Positions 31,773 to 40,349 of a stretch of 44,444 bases of DNA are shown here, in pieces (position 1 is the first letter of the stretch; each line of letters begins with the position of its first letter). Position numbers and translations under genes: made by a program. Under the pieces are notes generated by a model, which was not told the DNA's origin, made no database searches, and saw nothing but the letters and a program-made list of their open reading frames with translations. The DNA is from DATFMP01 sp035266845 (lineage in GTDB: Bacteria > SAR324 > JACQKK01), in the NCBI GenBank assembly GCA_035266845.1, contig DATFMP010000003.1, positions 1 through 44,444 on the forward strand, in the 5' to 3' direction.

Positions 31773-32668
31773 GCAGCGCGGCAAGCCCGCTCCGGCGCGA
31801 GGGCTGCGGGGGCCTTATCCTCTGCGGCGGCCGCTCCGCCCGCATGGGTTACGAGAAGGCGCGCCTGCGCTTTCCCGATGGCCCGTTGCTGGAACGCGTG
31901 CTGGGCCGCATGCAACAGGTCGTGCATCCTATCGTGCTGTCCCTGGCTCCGGGTCAGGCCACGCCGGCGCTGGCGGGAGACGTGCTGACCGCAAAGGACG
32001 GCGTGGCCAACCAGGGGCCGCTGTGGGGCTTGGTGGAGGGCTTCCGGCGACTGGCGGGGCACTGCGAGCGGGTGGTGGTGATGCCGGTGGACATGCCGTT
32101 CCTCACGCCCCCGTGGATCGCGCGGCTGCTGGACGAGATGGCGGACCGGCGCGCGTGCCTGTACGAGCACGAGGGCTTCGCCAACGCGCTCACGGCGGCG
32201 TACTCAATGGATCTGCTGCCCAAGCTGGAGGCGCTGGTGGCGGAAGGCCGGCGCCGCCCGATCTTTCTCATCGAGGGCGAGGACGCGCGCATCCTCACCG
32301 TGCCGGAAGACACGGCGCCGGCCGGGGCGCATCCCCTGACGGACGTGGACACGCCGGAGGCCTACCGCGATGCGTTGCTGCACGAGGGCATCGGCCAACC
32401 CGGGGCCCCCGAGGTTACGGTGGAGATTCAGACCGCTGCCTCGGCGGCCAACGTGTTCCCGGCCGGCTACCTGGCCCTCTATGCCGAACGCGCGGGGGAC
32501 GTGCTGTTCGCCGCGCAGCAGCTCTATCCCGAGCTGACCATCACCCGTGCCGGGGCCGACGTGCGCCTCCTGCGCAACGTGGATGGAGAACCGGAAGCCC
32601 CGCTGGAGCCCCACGCCCCGCTGTGGCGTGGTGAGCACCTGCGCCTGGAGGTGAGCGGGGGCGTCTGA
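31769..32668 (+). CDS. MobA-like nucleotidyltransferase with MoaD-like C-terminal domain
   Basis: A 299-residue protein. Residues about 12-205 are a MobA/MocA-type nucleotidyltransferase: LILCGGRSARMGYEKARLRF, then NQGPLWGLVEGF and VVMPVDMPFLTP with the metal-binding Asp. MobA attaches GMP to molybdopterin. Residues 215-299 are extra and end in NVDGEPEAPL, LWRGEHLRLEVSGGV. The spacing of a late Pro-Leu, Gly-Glu and final SGG resembles MoaD/ThiS, which end in GG. One Val follows GG here. A MobA-MoaD-like fusion would be unusual. Domain one firm, domain two tentative. Confidence 0.75.
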   Translation: MSSAASPLRREGCGGLILCGGRSARMGYEKARLRFPDGPLLERVLGRMQQVVHPIVLSLAPGQATPALAGDVLTAKDGVANQGPLWGLVEGFRRLAGHCERVVVMPVDMPFLTPPWIARLLDEMADRRACLYEHEGFANALTAAYSMDLLPKLEALVAEGRRRPIFLIEGEDARILTVPEDTAPAGAHPLTDVDTPEAYRDALLHEGIGQPGAPEVTVEIQTAASAANVFPAGYLALYAERAGDVLFAAQQLYPELTITRAGADVRLLRNVDGEPEAPLEPHAPLWRGEHLRLEVSGGV

Positions 32669-32686
32669 CGCCATCGGAGATGCGCC

Positions 32687-33907
32687 ATGATGTGCTGGAA
32701 ACATCGCTCGCGGCGCGTGGCTGCCGTGCATCGTAGCGCCCTGCTGGCACCGCTGGGCGCGCTGCTCGCCCTGAGCGTGCTGGCGCCGGCACTGGGTGCG
32801 TGCAGCGCAGAGCGGACCAGTCAGGGCACCGGTGGACTGCCTGCTCTGGAGGCGGCACGTGTCTCCTTGGTGGTGGCCCAGACGCGCGCCCAGTTTCCCG
32901 ACCTCTCCGGCACAGCCATTCCCTACGAGCCCCGCAAGCCACCGGAGAAGGTCGCCGGCACGGAGCCGGAGCTGGCCCTGCGCGGCGCCGCAGTCGGCGT
33001 GCAGCCCGGGCTGCAGACGGGCGACAAGCCGAAGGCCCAGGTGGCGCTGTACCTGGACAAGCAGGCCTACGCGCGCGGCTACCTTGAACTGGCGCCCGCG
33101 GGCGGGAAGCCGCAGCGCTTCCGAATCGTGGCCTACGACCAGCGCGGCGGGCCCCGCAAGGACTTCGACTTCATGTACGTGCTGGCCACGCCCGGCGAGC
33201 AGGTGCGCTACCTGGCCCTGATCGGCGGACGCTACACGCAGGACGGCGAGGACTACCTGGGCTACGAGGGCACCCTGATCGAGCCAGGGGCCGGGAACGA
33301 CCTGGAGCACTGGCAGCGAGCCTGGCAGATCGACTTCGGCTATCGCCTGCCCTTCGTGCCGACGCACGAGCGCAAGGTGGATCAGGCCGTGGACCTGTTC
33401 CGGCAGATCCAGCGCGATATGGATCGCCTTGAGAGCCTGCGCGGCCGCATCACCGAGGATGAGGCCGAGCTGAAGACGCAAAGCGCCAAGCAGCCGCCCG
33501 CCAACGAAACCAGCGACCAGGCAGCCCTGCGCACCCAGCGGCTGACGAACCTCCAGTCGCGCCTGGACGCCCTGCGCGTGGAGCGCGACGGGCTGATCGA
33601 GACGGCGGAGGGGCGCTTCGTGAAGTACTATGGGTTGCGCAAGGCCATCTCAGAGGAGTACGTGGCCTTCACGCAAAGCAACCGCTACCTGTGGCTGGAT
33701 GCGCAGGGCAGGCAGGACTTCTACGACAAGTGGAAGGTGGTGGAGTACCACCACCCCCGCATCGACAACATGGTCGCCACGTTCCTCACCTTCCGCGACC
33801 ACGATGCCAAGGTGATGGATGCCCGCGCGGCCGCCATGGCCGTCATCACCAAGAACGATAACTGGGCCAGAGACCCCTCCAAGTCCGGCAAGAGCCGCCC
33901 GCGCTAG
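32687..33907 (+). CDS. Putative lipoprotein with coiled coil, function unknown
   Basis: A 406-residue protein with a long basic N-terminus and hydrophobic stretch ending LGAC, a likely lipobox with Cys39. Residues about 95-230 are beta-rich (AQVALYLDKQAYARGYLEL, YVLATPGEQVRYLALIGG). Residues about 240-320 form a coiled coil with Gln/Arg/Asp heptads (IQRDMDRLESLRGRI, LQSRLDALRVERDGL). The C-terminal helices read NRYLWLDAQGRQDFYDKWKVV. No known family was recognised. It is 18 bp after the MobA-like gene and may be read with it. A REP-like hairpin follows. Confidence 0.7.
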   Translation: MMCWKHRSRRVAAVHRSALLAPLGALLALSVLAPALGACSAERTSQGTGGLPALEAARVSLVVAQTRAQFPDLSGTAIPYEPRKPPEKVAGTEPELALRGAAVGVQPGLQTGDKPKAQVALYLDKQAYARGYLELAPAGGKPQRFRIVAYDQRGGPRKDFDFMYVLATPGEQVRYLALIGGRYTQDGEDYLGYEGTLIEPGAGNDLEHWQRAWQIDFGYRLPFVPTHERKVDQAVDLFRQIQRDMDRLESLRGRITEDEAELKTQSAKQPPANETSDQAALRTQRLTNLQSRLDALRVERDGLIETAEGRFVKYYGLRKAISEEYVAFTQSNRYLWLDAQGRQDFYDKWKVVEYHHPRIDNMVATFLTFRDHDAKVMDARAAAMAVITKNDNWARDPSKSGKSRPR

Positions 33908-33972
33908 ATGGGCTGCCGCTTCAAGTCGAATCCGGGTTGGGGCGGGCCGCCGTGGCGCTGGCGCTGGGACAA

Positions 33973-33997
33973 GCGCGGGCGAGGACGCCCGCGCCAC
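33973..33997. repeat. REP-like palindrome, copy B
   Basis: GCGCGGGCG-AGGA-CGCCCGCGC is a perfect 9-bp hairpin followed by CAC. It shares CGCCCGCGCCAC with the hairpin at 2742-2763. Confidence 0.5.
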
Positions 33998-34036
33998 TGC
34001 CCTTCGGCGCCGCCTGAGAGACAGGCAAGCCCGTCG

Positions 34037-34441
34037 CTACAGGTGTTGGGTCTCCGCCGGCGTGGAGCGCCAGTTGTTGGCGCGGCCGTCGGAGTAGGTG
34101 ATCGGCGCCGCGATCAGTTCCGTGGGCTCCACATCGTCCAGGCAGTTCACGTACACCGCGACGAAGTCCCCGCCCAGTTCCGCAACGTGGCCGCGCGCGA
34201 AGGCGTGCACGCCGCAGTGCCGGCAGAACAGGTGGTGCATGCTGTTGGTGCCGAACTGATAATCCGCCAGGTCTCCCTCGCCGCTGAGCAGGCGGAATGC
34301 CGGCGGGCTGAGGTGCGCGCCCCACACGCGCGTCTTCGTGCAGATCGAGCAGTTGCACTTGCCCGTGCCCGCGCTCAGGTCGATGTCCGCCTCGAAGCGG
34401 ACGGCGCCGCAGTGACAACTGCCCCGGTAGGTCTTGGTCAT
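34037..34441 (-). CDS. GFA-family zinc protein (CENP-V/GFA fold)
   Basis: A 134-residue Mss4-like GFA protein. SCHCGAVRFEA (8-18), KCNCSICTKTR (28-38) and LFCRHCGVHAFARG (71-84) supply the Cys ligands of the two zinc sites. Some family members react with S-hydroxymethylglutathione, but most are untested. It is divergent from the WYL-domain regulator at 34544, and a strong inverted repeat lies between. That regulator probably controls this gene. ATG at 34441 with GGAGAAGCG upstream. Confidence 0.92.
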   Translation of the reverse strand: MTKTYRGSCHCGAVRFEADIDLSAGTGKCNCSICTKTRVWGAHLSPPAFRLLSGEGDLADYQFGTNSMHHLFCRHCGVHAFARGHVAELGGDFVAVYVNCLDDVEPTELIAAPITYSDGRANNWRSTPAETQHL

Positions 34442-34501
34442 GGTCGCTTCTCCTTGCTGTGGGTGGATGAGCTTCTTTCCTTGACCCCGAGCCTACCGCC
34501 A

Positions 34502-34526
34502 ATTGCGGACATCTTTTGTCCGCAAT
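34502..34526. promoter_or_regulatory. Inverted repeat operator between GFA and WYL genes
   Basis: ATTGCGGAC (34502-34510) and GTCCGCAAT (34518-34526) are exact reverse complements with a 7-bp spacer. The site lies 17 bp upstream of the WYL ATG and covers both promoter areas. The WYL regulator itself is the natural binder. Confidence 0.65.
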
Positions 34527-34543
34527 GTATGCGATAGTGCCGC

Positions 34544-35494
34544 ATGGTTGATACGTCCACGAGACTGCTGCGCCTGCTGGCCGTGCTCCAGACCCGCCGC
34601 TTCTGGGCCGGTGCCGACCTCGCCGAGCGCCTGGAGGTTACGGCCCGCACGTTGCGGCGGGACATCGACCGCTTGCGCAGCCTGGGCTACACGATCCACG
34701 CGGCCTCCGGGCCGGGCGGCGGTTACCAGCTCGGCCAGGGCGCGGACCTGCCGCCCCTGCTGCTGAACGACGACGAGGCCGTGGCCCTTGCGGTGGCGCT
34801 GCGCAGCGCTGTGGATTCCTTTGTGGGGCTGGGCGAGCGCGCGATCGGCGCGCTGGTGAAGCTGGAGCAGTTGCTGCCGGCCCGCCTGCGCCAGCGCGCG
34901 GGCGCCCTGCAGGCGGTCACCGTGTCGGTCGGGGGCCCTGCGCCCGCGGTGGACCCGGATATCCTTACCGCCCTGGCGGCGGCGTGCCGGGAGCATCGGC
35001 TGCTCACGTTTCCCTACCGCGACCGCGGCGGGCAGGACACGGTGCGCAACGTGGAACCCGTGCGGCTGGCCCATACCGGCAGCCGGCGTTGGTACCTGGT
35101 GGCGTGGGATCTGGGTCGGGCCGACTGGCGCACGCTGCGGGTGGACCGCATCACCGGGCGCCCAGCCCCGGGCGATCGCTTTGTGCCCCGCGAGCCGCCG
35201 GGAGACGTGGCGCGGTATGTGGCGGACTCCATCGCCTACGCGCCTTTCCGCTATCGGGCGCGCTTCCGGCTGCGCGGGTCGGTCGCGGCGCTGGCGGAGC
35301 GGGTACCGTTCTGGGCGGGGGTGCTGGAGCCGCTGGATGCGGAGCATTGCGTGCTGAGCACCGGAGCCGAGTCGCTGGATGCGCTCGTGTTCCAGGTGCT
35401 GCTGACCCGCACGGACTTCGAGCTGATCGAGCCGGACGCGCTGCGACCCCAATTGCGCGAGATCGCGGCCCGGCTCCAGCGCGCAGCGCAGTGA
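34544..35494 (+). CDS. YafY-type HTH and WYL domain transcriptional regulator
   Basis: A 316-residue regulator. Residues 5-65 are a DeoR/HTH_11 winged helix (LLRLLAVLQTRRFWAGADLAERLEVTARTLRRDIDRLRSLG). Residues about 140-220 are a WYL ligand-sensing domain (LLTFPYRDRGG, VEPVRLAHTGSRRWYLVAWDL, RVDRITG), and the C-terminal extension follows. WYL domains bind small ligands or nucleic acid. The divergent GFA gene is the likely target and the inverted repeat at 34502 its likely operator. The two genes share this pattern in many bacteria. Confidence 0.92.
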   Translation: MVDTSTRLLRLLAVLQTRRFWAGADLAERLEVTARTLRRDIDRLRSLGYTIHAASGPGGGYQLGQGADLPPLLLNDDEAVALAVALRSAVDSFVGLGERAIGALVKLEQLLPARLRQRAGALQAVTVSVGGPAPAVDPDILTALAAACREHRLLTFPYRDRGGQDTVRNVEPVRLAHTGSRRWYLVAWDLGRADWRTLRVDRITGRPAPGDRFVPREPPGDVARYVADSIAYAPFRYRARFRLRGSVAALAERVPFWAGVLEPLDAEHCVLSTGAESLDALVFQVLLTRTDFELIEPDALRPQLREIAARLQRAAQ

Positions 35495-35519
35495 CGCGCC
35501 GCTGCGCCGTGAGGGCGAG

Positions 35520-36098
35520 TCAGAGCAGGGACTGGGCGGAAAGGCGCGGCGCCAGAGCCATGAACTCGGCGCGCACGGTGGGATCGGTGCGGAAGGCGCC
35601 CAGCAGTGTCGTGGTGGTCATGATGCCGGGGTGGTTCACGCCGCGCAGCTCCATGCACGAGTGCGAGGCCTGCACCACCACGCCCACGCCGAGCGGATCG
35701 AGCTGGCTCTCCAGGAACTGCGCGATCTCGTGCGTCAGGTTCTCCTGCAACTGCGGCCGCCGCGCGAAGTGGTTCACCACACGCGAGAGCTTGGAGAGGC
35801 CGCAGATGTTGCCATTGGGCAGGTAGGCCACGGTGGCCTCCCCGTTGAACGGCAGCAGATGGTGGGCGCAGAGGGACTTCACCGGGATGCGGTTCAGGGC
35901 TACCATACCGGTCTGGTAGCCCTCCTCCACGGGGAATACCTCCAGCGAGAAGTCCGGCTCCCGCAGTCCCGAGCAGATCTCCTCGTACCAAGCCTCGGCG
36001 GTGCGCCGCGGGGTATCCCGCAACTGGGAATGGTTCATGTCCACGCCCAGGCCCTCCAGCACTTGCCGGAAGCCCGCTTCCAGTTTTGCCAGATCCAT
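35520..36098 (-). CDS. folE: GTP cyclohydrolase I
   Basis: A 192-residue type I enzyme opening GTP to dihydroneopterin triphosphate for folate. Zinc ligands Cys77 and His80 (SLCAHHLLPF) and Cys148 (SHSCMELRG) are all present. YLPNGNICGLSKLSRVVNHFARRPQLQENLT and RGVNHPGIMTTTTLLGAF are signature parts. The chosen ATG at 36098 matches the family length. Its neighbour upstream is the patatin gene; folate also feeds the TrmFO enzyme of this window. Confidence 0.97.
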   Translation of the reverse strand: MDLAKLEAGFRQVLEGLGVDMNHSQLRDTPRRTAEAWYEEICSGLREPDFSLEVFPVEEGYQTGMVALNRIPVKSLCAHHLLPFNGEATVAYLPNGNICGLSKLSRVVNHFARRPQLQENLTHEIAQFLESQLDPLGVGVVVQASHSCMELRGVNHPGIMTTTTLLGAFRTDPTVRAEFMALAPRLSAQSLL

Positions 36099-36229
36099 CG
36101 TGGTGTCTGCCCGTTGCAGGGGATGGAATCGCCCGACCCGGGCCCATTGGCGCCCTGGGCCGCTCCGCTTCAGCGTGGGCCAGGGTGGCGAATATGTCAA
36201 TTGCGGCGCGGCGGAATGCGCGCCGCGGC

Positions 36230-37531
36230 TCAGCCTTCCGGCAGGGATTGCGGGGGACAGTCCAGCGGCCGGTTGGTGAAGAAGTTGACGAGCCGGTCGT
36301 GCTCGCGCCGCGCATCCTCGAAGCCCAACTGCACCAGGGCCTTCAGGTATTCCGGCTCGAAGAGCAGATAGCTCATGAAATCGTTGTCGCCCTCGGCCTG
36401 GGCGATGTTGGAGAAGAAGCGGTGCATCGGGTTGAGCGTGTGCCCGTTGCGCACCACCCGGTTGAAGATATGCGCCGCGATGCGGCCGATGTTCTCGCTG
36501 GGCGTGATCACGAAGGGCACCACGCACTTGGCCCCCGGCACCGGCCGGTCGCCAATGAATTTGCGCTGCCGTCGTGCGTTGATCCGCTCCAGCACCCCCG
36601 GCCCGAATTCCTCCTCGAAGTCCTGGATCAGGTAGTTGATGCGCCGCATCTGGTCCAAGTCGTAATCCAGCTTGTCCAGGAACACGGTGTTCAGCAGATG
36701 CCCAATCACGTTGCTGAAGCGCGGCTCGGCTTCCAGGTCGCGGCCCGGCGGCGGCTGCGGGTCCAGCGCCGTGTGGTCGGCGCGCAGGGAAATCACCAGC
36801 AGGCGGTCCGCGCCCAGGTGGATGGCCGGGCTCATGGGCGTGTTCTGGCGCATGCCGCCATCGCCGTAGTAGCGGCGGCTGATGCGGATCATGGGGAAGA
36901 TGATGGGGATGGATGCCGAGGCCAGCACGTGCCGGGGCGAAAGCGTGCAGAAGATGGGTACGCCCCCGCCGGCGGAATACGCCACCTCCGGGTGCTTCTC
37001 CACGAACAGCGCCAGCTTGCCCGTGTGCAGGTGGCTCGCCGAAACCGACACCGCATCCACCAGCCGGCGCTGGATGTTGCGGTGGATCTGCGCGAAGGAG
37101 ACGTTGCGCCGCATGTAGGTGAGGAAGGGCGTCGTATCCAGCACGGATCGAAACGGGAATGTGGCGTTGGGGTCCCACTTCTCCAGGGGCCGCTGCAGAC
37201 CGAAGAAGTTGGTGGCCATGAAGAAGCCGCTCTTCACCAGGAAGCCGGTGAGCGCCCGCTTGTCCGCGTAGTAGATGTCCTCGGCAGTCAACTCCTCCCA
37301 AAGCTTGCGCAGCCGGGCGCCCTGGAACAGCGGATCGTGCTCGGTGGCGGCCATGTGTGCGGCGTTGATGGCGCCCACGCTGGTGCCGCAATAGATGCGG
37401 AACCGCGGCTGATCCCCGATGGCCTTGGCCAGTTCCGTGCGCACATAGTAGATCACGCCCGCCTCGTAGGCCCCGCGCGCCCCGCCACCGGAAAGGACGA
37501 GGGCGTAGATCGGGCTGTCCTGCTCCGCCAT
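36230..37531 (-). CDS. Patatin-like phospholipase
   Basis: A 433-residue patatin-family hydrolase. Oxyanion motif GGGARG (15-20), nucleophile Ser51 in GTSVG, and the Asp224 of YGDGGMRQN complete the Ser-Asp dyad. The first 30 residues (IYALVLSGGGARGAYEAG) and the GVPIFCTLSPR-ASIPIIFP region are typical. The C-terminal 150 residues have no further motif recognised. There is no signal peptide, so it is probably cytoplasmic or peripheral. The ATG at 37531 follows GGGAGACAAG. Substrate unknown, lipid acyl hydrolysis likely. Confidence 0.93.
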   Translation of the reverse strand: MAEQDSPIYALVLSGGGARGAYEAGVIYYVRTELAKAIGDQPRFRIYCGTSVGAINAAHMAATEHDPLFQGARLRKLWEELTAEDIYYADKRALTGFLVKSGFFMATNFFGLQRPLEKWDPNATFPFRSVLDTTPFLTYMRRNVSFAQIHRNIQRRLVDAVSVSASHLHTGKLALFVEKHPEVAYSAGGGVPIFCTLSPRHVLASASIPIIFPMIRISRRYYGDGGMRQNTPMSPAIHLGADRLLVISLRADHTALDPQPPPGRDLEAEPRFSNVIGHLLNTVFLDKLDYDLDQMRRINYLIQDFEEEFGPGVLERINARRQRKFIGDRPVPGAKCVVPFVITPSENIGRIAAHIFNRVVRNGHTLNPMHRFFSNIAQAEGDNDFMSYLLFEPEYLKALVQLGFEDARREHDRLVNFFTNRPLDCPPQSLPEG

Positions 37532-37617
37532 GGCTTGTCTCCCGCTCCGCACGTCATCCACCGCCCGTACCGCCACTCCCCCGCACATGCCGCCAGCCTG
37601 GAATGCCGGCGCCTCCC

Positions 37618-38574
37618 TTAATCGAAACGCTGCAACTGGTAGAAGCGGTTGCGTCCGGAAAGATCGCTCTCCAGATAGAAGGTAGGCCCAGGCACCAGTG
37701 GGGTCTGGTCCTGCACCTCCTGCATCAGCAGCGTGATCTGCGCCCCAGAGACATCCAGCCTCACCACGGGGTGGTGGAACACCCGGAAGTAGAAGCGGCT
37801 CACCACGGGATCCCCCAGCAGCTTCAGGAACAGCGGCTCGTCGTTCCAGCGCGGCATCGTTTCCGGCCCCGGCAGCGGGTCGGTAAGGGCGTACATGCGC
37901 CGGAGCTGGTAGCGCTCGGGGCCCTCCTCCACCACAAGCCAGCGGGCGAGCCAGGGCCCAGCCGGATAAACGCCCACGGTAGTCTCCGGCGTGGCCAGTC
38001 CGCGCACGCGGTAGGTGACGATGCCCCACTGCACCGCCCCGGCCAACAGGTACGCGCCCGCCAGCACCCCGGCCGCCGGGGCGATCCAGCGCCGCCAGCG
38101 CGGCAGCGCCTCCGTGGCGATCAGCAGCGGGAACAGCACGAGCAACAGCAGCACGTGCCCCGCCGGCAGGATCGGCAGCGCGATGCGCTCCGCCGTCCAG
38201 GGCGCCAGCAGCGGCCAGCCCGCCGGCGTCAGCAGTGACAGCACCACATGCGCCGCATAGCCTGCGCCCAAGCCCAGCGCCATCGCCAGGGCCGGGCGCG
38301 GCGAGAGCGCGAAGCCCACCAGCACGGCCAGAGCGCCGATCAGCGCCAGCCCATACAGCGGCGCCTGAAACAGCGGCTGCGCGCTGAGAAAGCCGATGCG
38401 GTCGTCCGTAGTGACGTGCTGCACGGCCGTATCCAGAAACGGCAGCAGCGTGCCCAGCACGTACAGGGCGAAGCCCCGGCGCCCCCAGCTGCGCCGGAGG
38501 GCCGGGTAGTGCCAGGCCAGCGTGCCCAGCAGAATCGCGGCGGTGCTGTTCAGCAGAAGGTCGCGCTCGATCAT
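37618..38574 (-). CDS. YdjM-like (DUF457-type) membrane protein
   Basis: A 318-residue protein with four to six membrane helices (about 10-22, 35-50, 70-100, 100-118, 135-155, 165-185). The segment GYAAHVVLSLLTPAGWPLLAPW resembles the HxxxD-Tx(n)G pattern of the YdjM/YbcI metal-dependent hydrolase family, with a residue change at the second position. The last 130 residues form a soluble domain (FYFRVFHHPVVRLDV, then LPLVPGPTFYLESDLSGRNRF). Role in the envelope unknown. Confidence 0.72.
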   Translation of the reverse strand: MIERDLLLNSTAAILLGTLAWHYPALRRSWGRRGFALYVLGTLLPFLDTAVQHVTTDDRIGFLSAQPLFQAPLYGLALIGALAVLVGFALSPRPALAMALGLGAGYAAHVVLSLLTPAGWPLLAPWTAERIALPILPAGHVLLLLVLFPLLIATEALPRWRRWIAPAAGVLAGAYLLAGAVQWGIVTYRVRGLATPETTVGVYPAGPWLARWLVVEEGPERYQLRRMYALTDPLPGPETMPRWNDEPLFLKLLGDPVVSRFYFRVFHHPVVRLDVSGAQITLLMQEVQDQTPLVPGPTFYLESDLSGRNRFYQLQRFD

Positions 38575-38631
38575 TGGCTCATGAGGTTGCCCGGTGGCCG
38601 GCGCCCCACCGCCGGATTGCGCGCGACGCCG

Positions 38632-39075
38632 CTAAAGCAGGCCCAGCAGATAGCCCGCGATGCCTGCGGCGCACACGCCCTGGTAGGCGATGCACTGCGC
38701 CTGGCCCAACTTCTTCATCTTCGGATCGTAAACGTAACTCCAGATGGGCGTCCAGAAGTAGAAGCCCACCAGTTGATCCTCCGTGTTGTAGAGCCGGTGA
38801 TTCTCCGCCCAGCCGATGAAACGCCGCTCTTCGTTGTGCCGCACGAGGAAGAGCTGCGCTCGGCCCTGGGTCATGACCACGCCGATCGCGCCACGCAGGG
38901 CGCCCTTGGCGTCTTCCAGTTCCACGTAGTTGGGATAGATCATCGCCCGCCCTAGCGGTTGCTTCTGGGGATCGACGATATCCGCCTTGATGGGCGGGAT
39001 CAGGGGTTTGTCCGCGGCCAGGGCCGACCCGGCGATCAGCACGAGCAGCAGCGGAATGGACATCAGGCGCTTCAT
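38632..39075 (-). CDS. Small secreted protein of unknown function
   Basis: A 147-residue protein with an N-terminal signal peptide (MKRLMSIPLLLVLIAGSALA, cleavage near ALA/A). The mature part is beta-rich with VVMTQGRAQLFLVRHNEERRFIG and YFWTPIWSYVYD. The C-terminal 20 residues are hydrophobic with two Cys (CIAYQGVCAAGIAGYLLGLL), perhaps an anchor or a disulfide. CAGGGAG precedes the ATG. Not recognised. It lies divergently from the polyprenyl synthase. Confidence 0.7.
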   Translation of the reverse strand: MKRLMSIPLLLVLIAGSALAADKPLIPPIKADIVDPQKQPLGRAMIYPNYVELEDAKGALRGAIGVVMTQGRAQLFLVRHNEERRFIGWAENHRLYNTEDQLVGFYFWTPIWSYVYDPKMKKLGQAQCIAYQGVCAAGIAGYLLGLL

Positions 39076-39372
39076 GGGCACTCCCTGGAGGGCCGGCCGT
39101 GGGCGCGCCGCTTCGGGCGGACTCCCCGGCGCACACCCGCAAGCCGTGCACGGGGCGTGCCCGGCTGACCGAGGCGGCGGCGCGCAATCGGGCCGCAGCA
39201 GGCGGTGGCTCGGCAGCTTGTCGCAACGCGGCACCTGGGGACCGCCAAGCCCTCTCTTCCGCCCCCGCGGCGGTCGTGCTACACCTTGGGGAACACGCCC
39301 AACCGCTGCTGCCTCACAGTCCGGAGGGATGGAGGCAACGGCCGCCCGTCCGGCTTCCAGCTCCCACGCTTG

Positions 39373-40344
39373 ATGAATCTTAACGACCTCTTCCACGAAA
39401 TCAAAGACGATCTGGGCCAAGTTGAGGCGCTGATACACCGCCAGCTCAACACGGAAATCCCCCTGCTCAACGAGCTGGCCGCCTACATCCTGGACTCGGG
39501 CGGCAAGCGCCTGCGCCCGGCGCTGGTGATCTACTGCTCGCGCATGTTCGGCGGGGCGGACGAGCGCACATACATCGCGGCGGGCTCCCTGGAGTTCCTG
39601 CACACAGCCACGCTGCTGCACGACGACGTGGTGGACGAGGCCGATACGCGGCGCGCTCAGCGGGCCGCACGCATGGTGTGGGGCAATCCGGCCAGCGTGC
39701 TGGTGGGCGACTACCTGCTGGCCACGGCCTTCCGCAACCTCACCAAGCTGGGCAACCAGGACGTGCTGGACACGATCTCGCACACCACCACGCTGATGGC
39801 CAAGGGTGAGATCCTGCAGCTCATCCGCGGCTACGAGTCGGCGACGGAGGCCGACTACCTGACGATCATCATCAACAAGACCGCCTGCCTCTTCGCCGCC
39901 GCGGCCAAGATCGGCGGGGCGTTCGGCGATGCCTCCCCGGAGCAGTGCGAGGCACTGTACCGCTACGGCAACGACATCGGCATCGCCTTCCAGATCGTGG
40001 ACGACGCGCTGGACTACGTGGAAGACCGCAGCAAGGTGGGCAAGCCCCTCGGCACCGATCTCAAGGAGCGCAAGGTGACCCTGCCCCTCAGCCGGCTGCT
40101 GCAGGTGAGCAGCGGGGCTGAGCGCGAGCGCCTGCAGGCCATGCTGGCCAAGGACGTCATCGAGGATGCGGACGTGCTGGAGGTGGCGGGCATGATGAAG
40201 ACCCACGACGTGCTGCCCTACACGCTGGGCGAGGCTCGCAAGTATGCCGAGCAGGCCCGTGCGCACCTGGCGGTGCTTCCGGATGTGCACGAGCGCTTCG
40301 TGCTGAGCGAGATGGCCCGGCTCGTCGTCGAACGGGAGTTCTGA
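39373..40344 (+). CDS. ispB: Polyprenyl diphosphate synthase (IspB-type)
   Basis: A 323-residue trans-prenyltransferase. The first Asp-rich motif is DDVVD (84-88) and the second DDALD (210-214), both binding Mg-diphosphate. FLHTATLLHDD, GGKRLRP and KGEILQL are further family marks. The small residue before the first DDxxD fits long-chain products, for instance the quinone side chain. The start has no strong ribosome site. The 297-bp gap upstream carries no other gene. Chain length inferred. Confidence 0.92.
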   Translation: MNLNDLFHEIKDDLGQVEALIHRQLNTEIPLLNELAAYILDSGGKRLRPALVIYCSRMFGGADERTYIAAGSLEFLHTATLLHDDVVDEADTRRAQRAARMVWGNPASVLVGDYLLATAFRNLTKLGNQDVLDTISHTTTLMAKGEILQLIRGYESATEADYLTIIINKTACLFAAAAKIGGAFGDASPEQCEALYRYGNDIGIAFQIVDDALDYVEDRSKVGKPLGTDLKERKVTLPLSRLLQVSSGAERERLQAMLAKDVIEDADVLEVAGMMKTHDVLPYTLGEARKYAEQARAHLAVLPDVHERFVLSEMARLVVEREF

Positions 40345-40349
40345 GCCTC

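Noticed and set aside
35520..37391. 623-codon leftward frame ending in folE
   Set aside because: Only codons from 36098 match FolE. The N-terminal part is out of frame with the patatin gene there.
38632..40290. 552-codon leftward frame joining the small secreted protein and DNA antisense to ispB
   Set aside because: Only its last 147 codons show a signal peptide and ribosome site. The rest mirrors the polyprenyl synthase.
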